From: Desulforapulum autotrophicum HRM2 | GTDB lineage: Bacteria > Desulfobacterota > Desulfobacteria > Desulfobacterales > Desulfobacteraceae | Length of the DNA stretch: 64,000 nucleotides | Direction of reading: 5' to 3' | Assembly: GCF_000020365.1 (NCBI RefSeq) | Contig: NC_012108.1 | Location: forward strand, 1,426,001 to 1,490,000 | Part shown: piece after piece, positions 52,867-62,415 of the stretch | How the letters are laid out: each line of letters begins with the position of its first letter | How positions within the stretch are numbered: the stretch's first letter is position 1 | Program-made: the position numbers and the translations under genes | The notes under the pieces: model-generated | What the model saw: only the letters and a program-made list of their open reading frames with translations | Told to the model about the DNA's origin: nothing | The model's database searches: none

Positions 52867-53202
52867 ATGAACGAACAATTAATGACGGTTCTTGAGCATA
52901 TCAAAGAGAAATACCAGGAAAAGGCCATGGCTGGTGAACGCAATTATATAAACGTGGACATCGGCAAGGTTGCCTTGAAACTGGGATTCAAAGAGCTCCA
53001 CGACAAATACCTGGACCGGGAAGTGGTGGTTGTGTTGAAAAAACCCCTGCCTGGAATGAAGGTGCGTATTGATGGTCGAACCTTTGTCAATTACGCCGAA
53101 TACGCCAGTGGATTTGCCGTTCCTGAATATATTGCCAGGAATGCGAACATCTATTTTAAAAATTACACGGCAAATGACAGTATGATATTGAATTTTGCAT
53201 GA
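52867..53202 (+). CDS. hypothetical protein, 111 aa
   Basis: Not recognised. I chose the ATG at 52867 because AGGTGA sits 5 bases upstream; in-frame ATGs at 52819 and 52846 are alternatives. The product is a soluble alpha/beta-looking protein: a helical start (NEQLMTVLEHIKEKYQEKAM), then alternating strands (NYINVDIGKVALKLGF, REVVVVLKKPLPGMKVRIDG). No metal or catalytic motif is seen. It may be cotranscribed with the 47-aa gene. Confidence 0.65.
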   Translation: MNEQLMTVLEHIKEKYQEKAMAGERNYINVDIGKVALKLGFKELHDKYLDREVVVVLKKPLPGMKVRIDGRTFVNYAEYASGFAVPEYIARNANIYFKNYTANDSMILNFA

Positions 53203-53250
53203 AATACCCGGCGGCCTTCCTGAATCTCTGCTTCTCCTCCTTAATCCAGG

Positions 53251-53637
53251 CTATTTGGAGACAGGGATTTTTCCCAGGGGGGCAAAGCAGACGCCGGCCA
53301 GCCTGAAGTGGGCAAACCCGAAGGGGATGCCGATGATGGTCAGGCAAAGGCTTATTCCGGCAATGATATGGGAAATGGCGAGCCAGATTCCGGCCAGGAT
53401 GATCCACAGAAAATTGGCGAGGGCGGTGCCGACGATTCTTTTTTCGCCCAGGGCCCGGGCATCCACAAGCTCTCTGCCAAAGGGGAATGCTGCAAACCCG
53501 GCTATCCTGAAGGCAGCAAAGGCAAAAGGGATCCCTGCGATGGTAATGAACAGCAACCCGCCCAGCAGAATCCAGAGCAGCCAAGAGATAAAACCACCAC
53601 CTATTATAAACCATAGAATATTGAGTATCAGTATCAT
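53251..53637 (-). CDS. YccF domain (DUF307) inner-membrane protein
   Basis: A 128-aa membrane protein with two YccF repeats, each a helix pair ending in a conserved IAGIPFAFAAFRIAGFAAFPFG or IIGIPFGFAHFRLAGVCFAPLG pattern. Function of the family is unknown. The ATG at 53637 is chosen over an upstream start inside the SGNH gene. It follows that gene by 19 bases on the same strand. Confidence 0.88.
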   Translation of the reverse strand: MILILNILWFIIGGGFISWLLWILLGGLLFITIAGIPFAFAAFRIAGFAAFPFGRELVDARALGEKRIVGTALANFLWIILAGIWLAISHIIAGISLCLTIIGIPFGFAHFRLAGVCFAPLGKIPVSK

Positions 53638-53656
53638 TTTTGCTTCCCGTTCATAT

Positions 53657-54403
53657 TTACGATTGTTTCCCCTGCTGTGTGTGTGCTGAAGGATGGTCCT
53701 GCCACTGTCGTGCAATCCGGTGAAACGCTTCCTGCCCCCAGATGGTATGGAGCGCAGGACCGGGATGAAAGCCGTCGTCAGCCATCAGGGACGAATCCAT
53801 GGGCAGGTTAAATTCCATGAATTCACAGTCTGCTTGGGTTTTGAGCCATTTCATGACGGCTTGGTTCATCTGTGCCGCGCACAGGCCAAGATACCGGTTT
53901 AACGGCCAGGGCAGGGCTGGGAACAGCGCCATGGGTGGCACGGCTGAGATAATAAAATGGTGAATCTTGAATTTCTCACGCATCAGTGTAATCAGTTCTT
54001 TCTGCTGTGCCACCCATTTTTTTGTTGTGACACCTGCTTTGACATCATTGACACCCAGGGAGGTGACAGCCACATCAAATGCTGACGGGGGATGGGATTT
54101 TATATACCCAATGGTTCCGGCCGTGGTGGATCCGGTTTTTGCCATCAGTTCCCAGTCAACGGTGTATTCAGGTCCAAAGCAGGCCAGAATCTGACCTGTA
54201 ATTGCCTGGTTTTGGTGGGGAACACCCACGCCTGCTGCGGCAGAGTCCCCAAGGATCAGCAGGCGAACCTGTTTTTGCCCTGTACCCTGTGTTCCCTTGC
54301 GCAACCCCCTTGCCTCGGGAAGCCGTGGTGTTTGTCGTTTCACCTGTTTTCCCTGGTAAATCAGCACTGGGGCCAGAAGCAATTTTAAAAAATAGAGGTT
54401 CAT
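53657..54403 (-). CDS. SGNH/GDSL hydrolase
   Basis: A 248-aa SGNH-fold esterase or lipase. Catalytic blocks: GDSAAAGVG (nucleophile Ser), TGSTTAG region, SLGVNDVKAG (Asn) and DDGFHPG (Asp/His). A hydrophobic N-terminal segment (LYFLKLLLAPVLIYQG) suggests a membrane anchor or export signal. Start uncertain: Met at 54403 chosen, with an in-frame Met at 54439 as alternative. Substrate unknown. It lies 120 bases downstream of the eCIS effector-like gene on the same strand, with no gene between. Confidence 0.85.
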   Translation of the reverse strand: MNLYFLKLLLAPVLIYQGKQVKRQTPRLPEARGLRKGTQGTGQKQVRLLILGDSAAAGVGVPHQNQAITGQILACFGPEYTVDWELMAKTGSTTAGTIGYIKSHPPSAFDVAVTSLGVNDVKAGVTTKKWVAQQKELITLMREKFKIHHFIISAVPPMALFPALPWPLNRYLGLCAAQMNQAVMKWLKTQADCEFMEFNLPMDSSLMADDGFHPGPALHTIWGQEAFHRIARQWQDHPSAHTQQGKQS

Positions 54404-54523
54404 AGGGTCTCTTTTTACCACAGCAGAACCGTTTGACAAGGTTTATTTGCGGTTATCAAAGGTTTTGTTTCTGGTGCTCTAAATGGCGCTCATACTGTTA
54501 ATGTTTCTTGCCCAGTGCAATGC

Positions 54524-57500
54524 CTATTCCCCAGGCAATGGCGGATCCCAGACGGTCTGGCCGGAATTGACCGTGACGGCAACATTCTGATTCTGCAATT
54601 TTTCAACTGTTGCTTTCCCAACCTGTTTTATTTTTACCACGTCGCTCCATGATGTTAAAGCGGTCCGGTTTTTGTAAATATTTTCTGCAACGTTCTTACC
54701 CACACCGCCCAATTGCAACAGTCCTTTGACGGCGACTTCTTTACGGCGGGCTTCATTTTTTATTTTCTCTGGATAGGGGGAGTTCAAATCAATGGATTTG
54801 AGTTCGTATGTCACTTTTTCACTGTCTGTCAGTTGATACTGACTCAGGGCCCCGGCATCAATCGTGTTGTTCACTGTTTTGTTGTTGATGCCGACCACCT
54901 GTTTCTCCTTGCTGACCGCCTTTAAATCTGCGTCTTTTAGCTTTTTCCCAGTGACCGGGTGGACATTATAGGCGGTGCAGGTCAGGGAGTCGGGGACGAA
55001 TTTTTCAGCCTCTATGATTTTTGCCTTGTCATTTCGTGTCTTTTCATCCGGCTCCTGGGACAATTTGCTTTTCAATCCCTCGCTTTTCCATGATTTGTAA
55101 TTCGGGGTGACCTCATATCGAATCACTCCGCCTTTGAAAACGGCTTTTTTGACATCTGCTTCTACATCCTGCTCATGTTTTTTGTTGCCTTTTCTGGTCA
55201 GGGGGGTCAGGTTTTCCGGTTTATTTCCCGGTCCATGTACCTGTTCGTTGAGTAAATGCCCCAAAACATAATAGCTCGAATTCTTGTCTCCCGTGCGTCG
55301 CAGGTTCAAAGATTTCCAATTATCCCCCATGACCGATGGATTGGGTGGGGATCCGGCTTTTCCCTTGAGGGTCAATCGGTTAATGGTCATACCCTTTCCA
55401 AAGCCTCCATTTGATCCACCGAAACCGGGGTCATCGGAGACCGGGATATCCGTGGAGCCGTCCTCAAGCATGAGGTCCCTGATCAGAACTTTGGTGGTGC
55501 TGGCCAAGTCCCGAAGCTTGGCCGTTAAAGCATCGATGGCAGCCTTGTCTGCACCTGCTTTTCCCTTTGCTCTTTTTTGGCGGTCCAGTTCTGTTCGTAT
55601 TTCCGTGTACTGTTTGCGGGCCTTGTTGATCAATTTTACCACGGTTTCATCCCGCTGGCCCTTCTGGGACTTGGTTTCGTCGAGTTTCTTTTGGGCATCA
55701 TCCAGAAACTGCTTATATTCCCTGGGGGTTGATGCAACCATGATTTTTGGATTTTCCTCACCGCCCTGGATGGCAAAACTGTGGGACTTGCCGTCCTTGG
55801 ATGTGAATTTTTCCTTGAACTTCCACCACTCGAAAAATTTCTTGACTGTGGCCTTGCCCTTTTCCACTCCTTTTTTGACGGTTGCCTTGCCCTTGGCAAA
55901 CAAGGCTTTTCCCTTTTTGACGAGCCATCCGATGGTTTTGTCCAGCGCTTTGTCAATGGGGGCTCTGATTTTTAAAATGATTTTTTTGACTGCCTTGCCG
56001 ATGCCGCCCAGTCCAATGAGCGAGGCTAAAAGACTGATGATCACGGGAACGCTTTTGCCCAGGGCGGATTCAACAGTGTTGGCCGCTTTGCCAATGGCCC
56101 CCCGGGCCAGTGCGCCCACTGAGTCAAACACGGATTTGGCAAAATCCACAATCTGACCCCACCTTTCCACAAAAAACATGACCAGATCATAGAGGAGTTT
56201 GACGGCCTTAACAATGGCGGCGGCCGGGTTTAACAGGCTGAGCAGCCAGACAATCCCCTCTTTGATAACCGTGACAACCACCCAGTCCCTGATGCCGCCG
56301 ATGACCGTCTCCTTGATGTTGGCCAGTGAGGATTTGACCCTCTCCCACAGGGCAATGGGGCCTTTGGTGATGAGATCCTTTACAAAGGTGACGGATTTTT
56401 CAATGGTCGATACAATGGTTTCGCCCCTGGGGCCCAGTTTCTTGACAATTTTTCCCCGGATATTCTGCCAGGTCAACCCCAGGATCTGCATCACCAGGGA
56501 GAAGATCCCCTTAAGGTCGAACTTGTCGGGAAGGGTTATTTCCACCTCGGAAAGTGCCCCTGTCAGCCATCCGATCAAGCCTGCAATCAGATGCTTTTTG
56601 ATGTTTTTCTGAAACTGCTGTATGCCTTTTTTTACGCCATTGACCACGTTCATAAAAAAGGCGACCGGGTCCTTGAAAATGGTGGACAGGGTGTCCCCGG
56701 CACGGTTGAGAAAATCCATGATGGGCTTGGGGTTGATTCCGGCAATTTCCATGACGGCCATGAACGCGATCCTTGCAGCTGCAGCAAAATCACCCGTGAG
56801 CAGGGCGCCGGCAATCTGGACGGCGGCTTTCATTGCTGCCTGGAATTTGGACAGAATGGCGTCGACGAATTTGCCCAGGGCGTTGGCCAGGGCGTTGACC
56901 CCGGCTTTCAGCTTTTTGGCCACAGCATTGACCGCATTTTTGGCCTTGTTGACCGTATTGTCAATGGCTGCATTGATTCGTTTTTGAAGGGCCGGAAAGG
57001 CACTGAGATATTTATTAACCTTATCTTTAAGCCATTTGCCGAATTTATCCAGCTGGGCCACGATCCATTTTCGCCCGGCTTCGATCACGGCCAGGGCCGC
57101 TGCTTTGGCCTTTTCAATAAGAAACTTCACCGCATTGCGCACGGCGGTAAAGACAGCGTCAATGGCATCGGTGATGGCCGTGACAGCGCTTTTTATGGCG
57201 CTTTTAGCCCTGTCCCACCAGCTGTCGTTTTTGCTTTCTTTTTCCATTTCTTTTTTCTTTTTCTGGGCCTCTGCTTCTCCTTTTCTCTTTTTTTCTTCTG
57301 CCTCTTTTTCGGCATCTGAAAGTTGCTTGCTGGCCTGGTCTTCGTCGGTTTTGATCCGGTTGTCCACTCCTTTTTTCAGCGTGGTCTGTTCGGTGTCAGC
57401 CTCTTTATTGAAGCTGTTTATCTGTTCTCTGGCCTCTTTGATGCCTTTTTCCTGTTCATGGGAAACTGTCTTGCGGGAGGCCTCCACAATTTCGTCCTGC

Positions 57501-59173
57501 TCCCTGCGGGCTTCAGTACTTTGCTGGTCAGCTTCTGCCTGGCCCTTTTTAATGGCTTGATCTTTGTCCTCATCCCGTTTTTTTGCAGCAGAAGAAACAT
57601 CCGCTTTTGGCTTGGAAAGGCTTTTTTGAAGCTGGGGTGCCATTTTTACGTCAGCAGCCCCACGAACGTTTGCGGGGATTGCCATGGCCGCAAACCGGGC
57701 CATATCGTCTGAACCCTTTGTTTCCAGGGAAACACCGGTCTGTTTGGCAATGGGAATCGGGGCTTTTTCATCAACCTTGACGGGCTGGATTTTTTGTTTG
57801 CCTGGATGGGTGTTGAGTTGTTCGGTGGTCATTTCCCCCAGACCATCCACTTGGGTCTGGCCGTCATTGCGCTGGTTTTCAGCCCGGTTGGGGTTGGCCT
57901 GGCCCCTGGTATCTATCTGGGGCCTTTCACCGGCATCAGTGCGAAGGGCCGGGTCCCTGGTGGAAATTTTCGACATGAAACCGGACAGATTGGTTTTTAA
58001 CCAGGAGAGAAATCCTTCCCCAGCGGCTTTTTTATCCAACAGTTGAGTTTTGTCTTTGTTGCCCGTGGGCTGGGTTGAATTTTTGTGGGGTCCGATTTTG
58101 GGTGCCAGGGGTTCTCCTTCCGTATCTCCCTTGGAAATCTTGGCATTTTTACCTGGGGTAACCTCCTGGATTTTAACCCCTGGAATATTTGTGACACCGT
58201 CGGTTCTGGCTTCCAGGGGGGCGACTTGACCGGCGGTCTCTTTTTGTTCCTTGTCCAGACTGTCCTTTATAGCGGTTCCCATGGAGGGATAGGAGGCAGC
58301 GACCTGGGATGGGCTGGACCCGGCCATGGTTGCCATTATTTCATCGGATTTACCCACCAGGGAAAGGGCGTCTGATGAAGGGGGGGCCACGGTTGTTTTT
58401 TCACCATCGTTTTTGCCTGGAGGGGCAGCAGTGGCTGGAAATGCGGCACTGGCAGTTCGGCTGGTTTTTTCCGGCGGTCCTGGGGAAATAGGGGGTGTTG
58501 GTTGGGGTATGGGGGCTGGCGTTGCCAAGGATTCTTTGGCGCTTTTGGGTGCAGTGTCTGTGGCTGGGTCGGACACGCCTGGGGGTGCCGGGGCAGGGCT
58601 TTCTGATAGGGGCTCGTCATCGTATTTGGCGGCGTTTAAATCCGTTTTAAGCCTGGCCGTGGATGTTGTGGCAGATGTTTTTCGGTTCTCTCCTTTGGGG
58701 GCCTGGACTGCTTCCTCTTCCTGGGGTTGGAGTTTTTCCTCCTCTTCCTGTGTCTGGAATTCCCCTTCCTCTTCCTGTGCCTGAAATTCCCCTTCCCCTT
58801 CATTTTTTTCTTTTTCCTGTGCCTGGAGTTCCTCTTCTTCCTGGGGTTGTACTTTTTTGTTGTTTTTGATGCCCGTCAATTCAGGCATGACTGTAGCCGG
58901 TCTGGCCATGACCTGATCGGCCATCTGATCGCCTTCCCCCTTGGATCGGTCCTGGGGTGTACCCATGGTCAGCCTGGTTTGAAGGCGGCCACTTCTGAGC
59001 ATCTGGACAAGAATGTTTGAGGCCTTGGTTCCGGGGGACCCCTTTTTTAAACGGTTGACGGCGTCTCCATTGGTGGATTTGATTTTAACGGCGGTGCTGG
59101 GGACGGTTTTGCTGGATATGGAGGGCGTGGATTTTGCTATGGTGCTTTTTGCGGCGGATGCTGTTGTAAACAT
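54524..59173 (-). CDS. eCIS-associated effector-like protein with nuclease-like motif and C-terminal helix-hairpin-helix
   Basis: A 1549-aa modular protein. Residues about 75-165 resemble the preamble of eCIS cargo and DUF4157 proteins: GDQMADQVMARP, then repeated Glu/Gln-rich units (ELQAQ, EFQAQEEE, EFQTQEEEE, KLQPQEEE). A Pro/Ala-rich linker (about 170-260) and a charged coiled coil (about 525-650) follow, then a long helical region (about 655-1130) with several hydrophobic stretches. Near residues 1305-1333 the motif GHLLNEQ ... NLTP ... NKKH resembles the DNA/RNA non-specific endonuclease toxin fold (His1306 as candidate base). Residues about 1484-1530 form a double helix-hairpin-helix of ComEA type. 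No HExxH protease motif is seen. AAGGTG precedes the ATG. A role as injected DNA-directed toxin is inference. Confidence 0.72.
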   Translation of the reverse strand: MFTTASAAKSTIAKSTPSISSKTVPSTAVKIKSTNGDAVNRLKKGSPGTKASNILVQMLRSGRLQTRLTMGTPQDRSKGEGDQMADQVMARPATVMPELTGIKNNKKVQPQEEEELQAQEKEKNEGEGEFQAQEEEGEFQTQEEEEKLQPQEEEAVQAPKGENRKTSATTSTARLKTDLNAAKYDDEPLSESPAPAPPGVSDPATDTAPKSAKESLATPAPIPQPTPPISPGPPEKTSRTASAAFPATAAPPGKNDGEKTTVAPPSSDALSLVGKSDEIMATMAGSSPSQVAASYPSMGTAIKDSLDKEQKETAGQVAPLEARTDGVTNIPGVKIQEVTPGKNAKISKGDTEGEPLAPKIGPHKNSTQPTGNKDKTQLLDKKAAGEGFLSWLKTNLSGFMSKISTRDPALRTDAGERPQIDTRGQANPNRAENQRNDGQTQVDGLGEMTTEQLNTHPGKQKIQPVKVDEKAPIPIAKQTGVSLETKGSDDMARFAAMAIPANVRGAADVKMAPQLQKSLSKPKADVSSAAKKRDEDKDQAIKKGQAEADQQSTEARREQDEIVEASRKTVSHEQEKGIKEAREQINSFNKEADTEQTTLKKGVDNRIKTDEDQASKQLSDAEKEAEEKKRKGEAEAQKKKKEMEKESKNDSWWDRAKSAIKSAVTAITDAIDAVFTAVRNAVKFLIEKAKAAALAVIEAGRKWIVAQLDKFGKWLKDKVNKYLSAFPALQKRINAAIDNTVNKAKNAVNAVAKKLKAGVNALANALGKFVDAILSKFQAAMKAAVQIAGALLTGDFAAAARIAFMAVMEIAGINPKPIMDFLNRAGDTLSTIFKDPVAFFMNVVNGVKKGIQQFQKNIKKHLIAGLIGWLTGALSEVEITLPDKFDLKGIFSLVMQILGLTWQNIRGKIVKKLGPRGETIVSTIEKSVTFVKDLITKGPIALWERVKSSLANIKETVIGGIRDWVVVTVIKEGIVWLLSLLNPAAAIVKAVKLLYDLVMFFVERWGQIVDFAKSVFDSVGALARGAIGKAANTVESALGKSVPVIISLLASLIGLGGIGKAVKKIILKIRAPIDKALDKTIGWLVKKGKALFAKGKATVKKGVEKGKATVKKFFEWWKFKEKFTSKDGKSHSFAIQGGEENPKIMVASTPREYKQFLDDAQKKLDETKSQKGQRDETVVKLINKARKQYTEIRTELDRQKRAKGKAGADKAAIDALTAKLRDLASTTKVLIRDLMLEDGSTDIPVSDDPGFGGSNGGFGKGMTINRLTLKGKAGSPPNPSVMGDNWKSLNLRRTGDKNSSYYVLGHLLNEQVHGPGNKPENLTPLTRKGNKKHEQDVEADVKKAVFKGGVIRYEVTPNYKSWKSEGLKSKLSQEPDEKTRNDKAKIIEAEKFVPDSLTCTAYNVHPVTGKKLKDADLKAVSKEKQVVGINNKTVNNTIDAGALSQYQLTDSEKVTYELKSIDLNSPYPEKIKNEARRKEVAVKGLLQLGGVGKNVAENIYKNRTALTSWSDVVKIKQVGKATVEKLQNQNVAVTVNSGQTVWDPPLPGE

Positions 59174-59194
59174 GATTTACACCTTTGCAGATCC

Positions 59195-60562
59195 TTAAAC
59201 GGTCCTGCCCTCTTTTTGAAATTCTTTGCGTACACCGTCCAGGATATCGGTGCCGGTGATCGTACGCCGCTGATTTTTCAATGCCATCAGGGTCACGTAT
59301 CTGACGACATTCATGATTGCACCCCCGGATAATTCGTATTTCTCCGCCAATTCAGGCAGGCTCACCTGATCTTCCAGTAAGGTTTTCTCCGAGAAAGCGT
59401 TTTTCCAGATGCGCAGCCGATCTCCCTGTTTGGGCAATGGAAAATGAATAATAGATTGAAATCTTCGGGTGAAGGCATCGTCCATATTAGATTTAAAATT
59501 GGTGGAGAGTATCACTACCCCATTGAAGTCTTCCAAACGCTGGAGCAGATAAGAAACCTCCTGGTTTGCAAACCGGTCATGGGCGTCTTTGATACTGGTT
59601 CGTTTACCAAAAAGGGCGTCGGCTTCGTCGAAAAAGAGGATCCAGTTTTTATGCTCTGCCCTGGAGAATATTTTTTCAAGGTTTTTTTCGGTTTCCCCGA
59701 TGTATTTGGACACCACGGCGGATAGATCAATCCGGTACACATCGCAACCGGTCAGACGTCCTAGCAGTGAGGCCGTAAATGTTTTGCCGGTACCCGGTGG
59801 TCCGTAAAACAGAGCCCGGTAACCAGGTTTGATTTTTTCCCCCAGCCCGAGTTCTTCCAGAAGGGTGCCTCCATGTTGGACCCATGACTTGATTTCAAGG
59901 ACCTGTTCCATGGTGTGGGGCGGAAGAAACAACTCGTCTGGCTCCTGTTGGGTCCTGATCTGTTTGGCCGGGAAATCAGCCCCATAGACCGGTTTGCGAA
60001 CAACGCCGGTGGTGACCAGATCCACCATCTCAGGAGACAGAACCAGGGCACCGCTGAGCCAGGGGGTGCCCTGGGTCGCTTTTTCAAGGGTCAATACCCC
60101 ATGTACTGAAAAGAAATGGTCTGCAGCAAACAGATAGCTAAAGGCGAATCGTTTTTCCAGGCTGTCTCCGGCTAAAATATACAAAAGGGTTTCACCGGTG
60201 GGAAGAAAGCCCTTGAAGTCTCCTAAAGCATTTTTCCCACCAAACTGGGTGTAACACCGGTTGGTTTCGGCATTCTGGGTTAAAAAAATGTCCAGCAGCT
60301 GGGGTTTGATATGGGGAATCAAGGCCAGGATAAATGCAAGTCTTTCGGCGTAATTCATGCCATAGTGGACCGTGAGACTTGCATACATGGATGTATCTGA
60401 ATCATGGCGGGGAGGAAGGATGGCAGATATATCCGGAATTTTTTCCCCATTGTCCATCTGAAGTTTCAGCCGGGCATCCAACACTTTCTGAAACCATTTC
60501 AGTTCAGCGTCCAGCGCCCTGGCATTATTTGCGATGATGATGTTCGGTTCCTGCTGAGCCAT
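59195..60562 (-). CDS. AAA+ ATPase of a contractile injection system (Afp15/Pvc15-like)
   Basis: A 455-aa ATPase. The N-terminal 200 residues are the variable domain found in eCIS ATPases. The AAA core has Walker A GPPGTGKT (254-261), Walker B ILFFDEAD (Asp312, Glu313), sensor 1 LSTNFKSN and the arginine-finger-like RRFQ. In eCIS loci such an ATPase is almost always present; a part in assembly or cargo loading is proposed for the family. It is 21 bases upstream of the effector-like gene, so they are cotranscribed. Confidence 0.85.
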   Translation of the reverse strand: MAQQEPNIIIANNARALDAELKWFQKVLDARLKLQMDNGEKIPDISAILPPRHDSDTSMYASLTVHYGMNYAERLAFILALIPHIKPQLLDIFLTQNAETNRCYTQFGGKNALGDFKGFLPTGETLLYILAGDSLEKRFAFSYLFAADHFFSVHGVLTLEKATQGTPWLSGALVLSPEMVDLVTTGVVRKPVYGADFPAKQIRTQQEPDELFLPPHTMEQVLEIKSWVQHGGTLLEELGLGEKIKPGYRALFYGPPGTGKTFTASLLGRLTGCDVYRIDLSAVVSKYIGETEKNLEKIFSRAEHKNWILFFDEADALFGKRTSIKDAHDRFANQEVSYLLQRLEDFNGVVILSTNFKSNMDDAFTRRFQSIIHFPLPKQGDRLRIWKNAFSEKTLLEDQVSLPELAEKYELSGGAIMNVVRYVTLMALKNQRRTITGTDILDGVRKEFQKEGRTV

Positions 60563-60636
60563 GGTTATAAATTCCCAAAAAGATGGAAGGAGTCACCTGG
60601 TTGGCCTTATTTGCCAATTACCCCTTTATCAAAGAG

Positions 60637-62409
60637 TTACCATTCTACCTGTAAAAGTGTTGTCATCCAGGAAAGACGGATCATGGAAATAGACCAGGGA
60701 AGTCTTTCCAGGAGCATGTCATAGGGCTTTTTTTCCACGCGAAGCCGCCAGTTATGGTCAGTTCTTTCGAGCACCCCGTTCCTTTGGAAAAAAGAGGTCT
60801 GAAATGTTTCAGGGGAGGTGCTTTTCAGGGCATCCCAATGTTTGATCACCGTTTTAATGAGGGTTTGGGATTCCTGCCTGGCCCTGTTTGGGATGGTTAT
60901 TTCTTTTTGGATCGGAGAGGCCAGGTCCCAACCGCAAAGCAGTTTGTTCAGGGGAAGATGAAATTCGGGAGCGGTTCTTTGTCCGCTGGCCAGATATTGG
61001 AGCAGGATCACCGCTTTTGCCCGTTGGGCTTCGGTTTTAAATTTGCCATCTTCGGTGAAACCGATGGTTTCAAAAAAACGGCCCAGGTAAGGCCAGATAA
61101 TTACCAGGCCTGCATTTTCTATATAAATAGTATCAAGGACGGGCCCATGGCCTTCGGTTGTCTGGCCGATTGCGTGAAGCCCGTCTCCTTGGACCGTGGT
61201 GAGATTTTCCACCATTGTTCCGGGCCTGGGACCCATATCGGGTGTTGTCTGGGTTTGATCGTTTTTTTCCGGGGCGAATGGTTTGCTGCCGGGCAAAGGG
61301 TCCATGGGGTGGGCCTTTTCAACCCTGGCGTTGTATCGCTGTTTATCTTTTTCTAACCCCGGGTAAAGGGTTCCTTCTTTTGAAATTGGACGGGAGAATG
61401 GTGATTTTTGTTCCAGAAATTCAGTATTCTCCCAGGTCCTGGCATCTGGACGGATGTTGTTTCTAACAGGGGGAAAAGGGCTGAGCAGCCTTTCTTGAAG
61501 GACCTTGTCCTTTGCCGATGCTGATGTGACCTCGCGTTCAATGGCGGTAAGAATCTGGATTTTTTGGGAGATGTCGTCAGGGGACAGCCCATGGATTGTT
61601 TTCAAGAGAACCTGCTGGAAAAATGTCTCCCCGGGGGTCCCTTCCATGGCCGTCTCAACGGCAGCTTCCCAGAAAAGTTTTCCAACCGATGCCTGGGGAA
61701 AAAACAGGGGTGTGATTTTTTCTATGGCTTCAAGATAACTGTCGAGATCCTCTGACAGGAACGACGGTTTTGGGGTGGCCACAAGGAAAATAACTTTTTT
61801 AAGCAGAGTCCATTCAAACTGAAGGACAAATCGACGTCTGGGTGTGGGTTTTTTCAGCTGTTTTTGAAAAAAGGATCGTGTTTTATCCGGTTGTTTGTTC
61901 ACCAGACCGGTAATGATTGTTTCTAGGCCCTCTGCCTGGAGTCTTATGGCAAACCAGGGTAGGGTTCCGGTTTCTAAAAATAACTGCAGAATCGTCAACC
62001 AGTGGTCGTCATGGGATAAAAAGTGATCCTTTGCCAGGGAGGAGTCTGAATCTGAGTGGTTTAAAAATGAGTTGTCTGGGTGGTCAAAGGTTTTTTCTTT
62101 ACAGGATGCCTTGTGCCGTGCCTCGGAAATGTGCTGTTTCAGCAATTCAGAGAATTTTTGTTCAAATTTTTCCTGAAAATCCTCTTCCATTCCATGGGAC
62201 GAGAGCTCTTTTAAATTAATTTCCATCCGGTCGATGTGCAGGTGTTCTTCCGTTTGGGCCACATCATGGATTACTTTGTCCATGATGTGACCCAGACGCA
62301 GGTGGCAAAACTGGCTGAATCGGTTTTGAATTTCCCATGCCGAGGTTCGATCAGGTATGGTGAGGTCCAGGGTTAGTTTTTGAACCATATGGGTGTCATC
62401 GTTTATCAT
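60637..62409 (-). CDS. contractile injection system tape measure family protein
   Basis: A 590-aa protein whose N-terminus fits the CIS tape measure (CIS_TMP) family of eCIS loci: VQKLTLDLTIPDRTSAWEIQ, FCHLRLGHIMDKVI and HIDRMEINLKEL. The middle is low in conservation; the C-terminal part has LVIIWPYLGRFFETIGF and LNKLLCGWDLASPI, which are recurrent in the family. The start may be Met1 at 62409 or Met8 at 62388. It lies between the PKD-like protein and the ATPase gene, with small gaps (6 and 74 bases). Confidence 0.8.
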   Translation of the reverse strand: MINDDTHMVQKLTLDLTIPDRTSAWEIQNRFSQFCHLRLGHIMDKVIHDVAQTEEHLHIDRMEINLKELSSHGMEEDFQEKFEQKFSELLKQHISEARHKASCKEKTFDHPDNSFLNHSDSDSSLAKDHFLSHDDHWLTILQLFLETGTLPWFAIRLQAEGLETIITGLVNKQPDKTRSFFQKQLKKPTPRRRFVLQFEWTLLKKVIFLVATPKPSFLSEDLDSYLEAIEKITPLFFPQASVGKLFWEAAVETAMEGTPGETFFQQVLLKTIHGLSPDDISQKIQILTAIEREVTSASAKDKVLQERLLSPFPPVRNNIRPDARTWENTEFLEQKSPFSRPISKEGTLYPGLEKDKQRYNARVEKAHPMDPLPGSKPFAPEKNDQTQTTPDMGPRPGTMVENLTTVQGDGLHAIGQTTEGHGPVLDTIYIENAGLVIIWPYLGRFFETIGFTEDGKFKTEAQRAKAVILLQYLASGQRTAPEFHLPLNKLLCGWDLASPIQKEITIPNRARQESQTLIKTVIKHWDALKSTSPETFQTSFFQRNGVLERTDHNWRLRVEKKPYDMLLERLPWSISMIRLSWMTTLLQVEW

Positions 62410-62415
62410 AGGAAA

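Noticed and set aside
55284-57319. Long plus-strand frames antisense to the 1549-aa gene
   Set aside because: Their Phe- and Ser-rich products mirror the Lys/Ala-rich minus-strand protein; no domain or start signal supports them.
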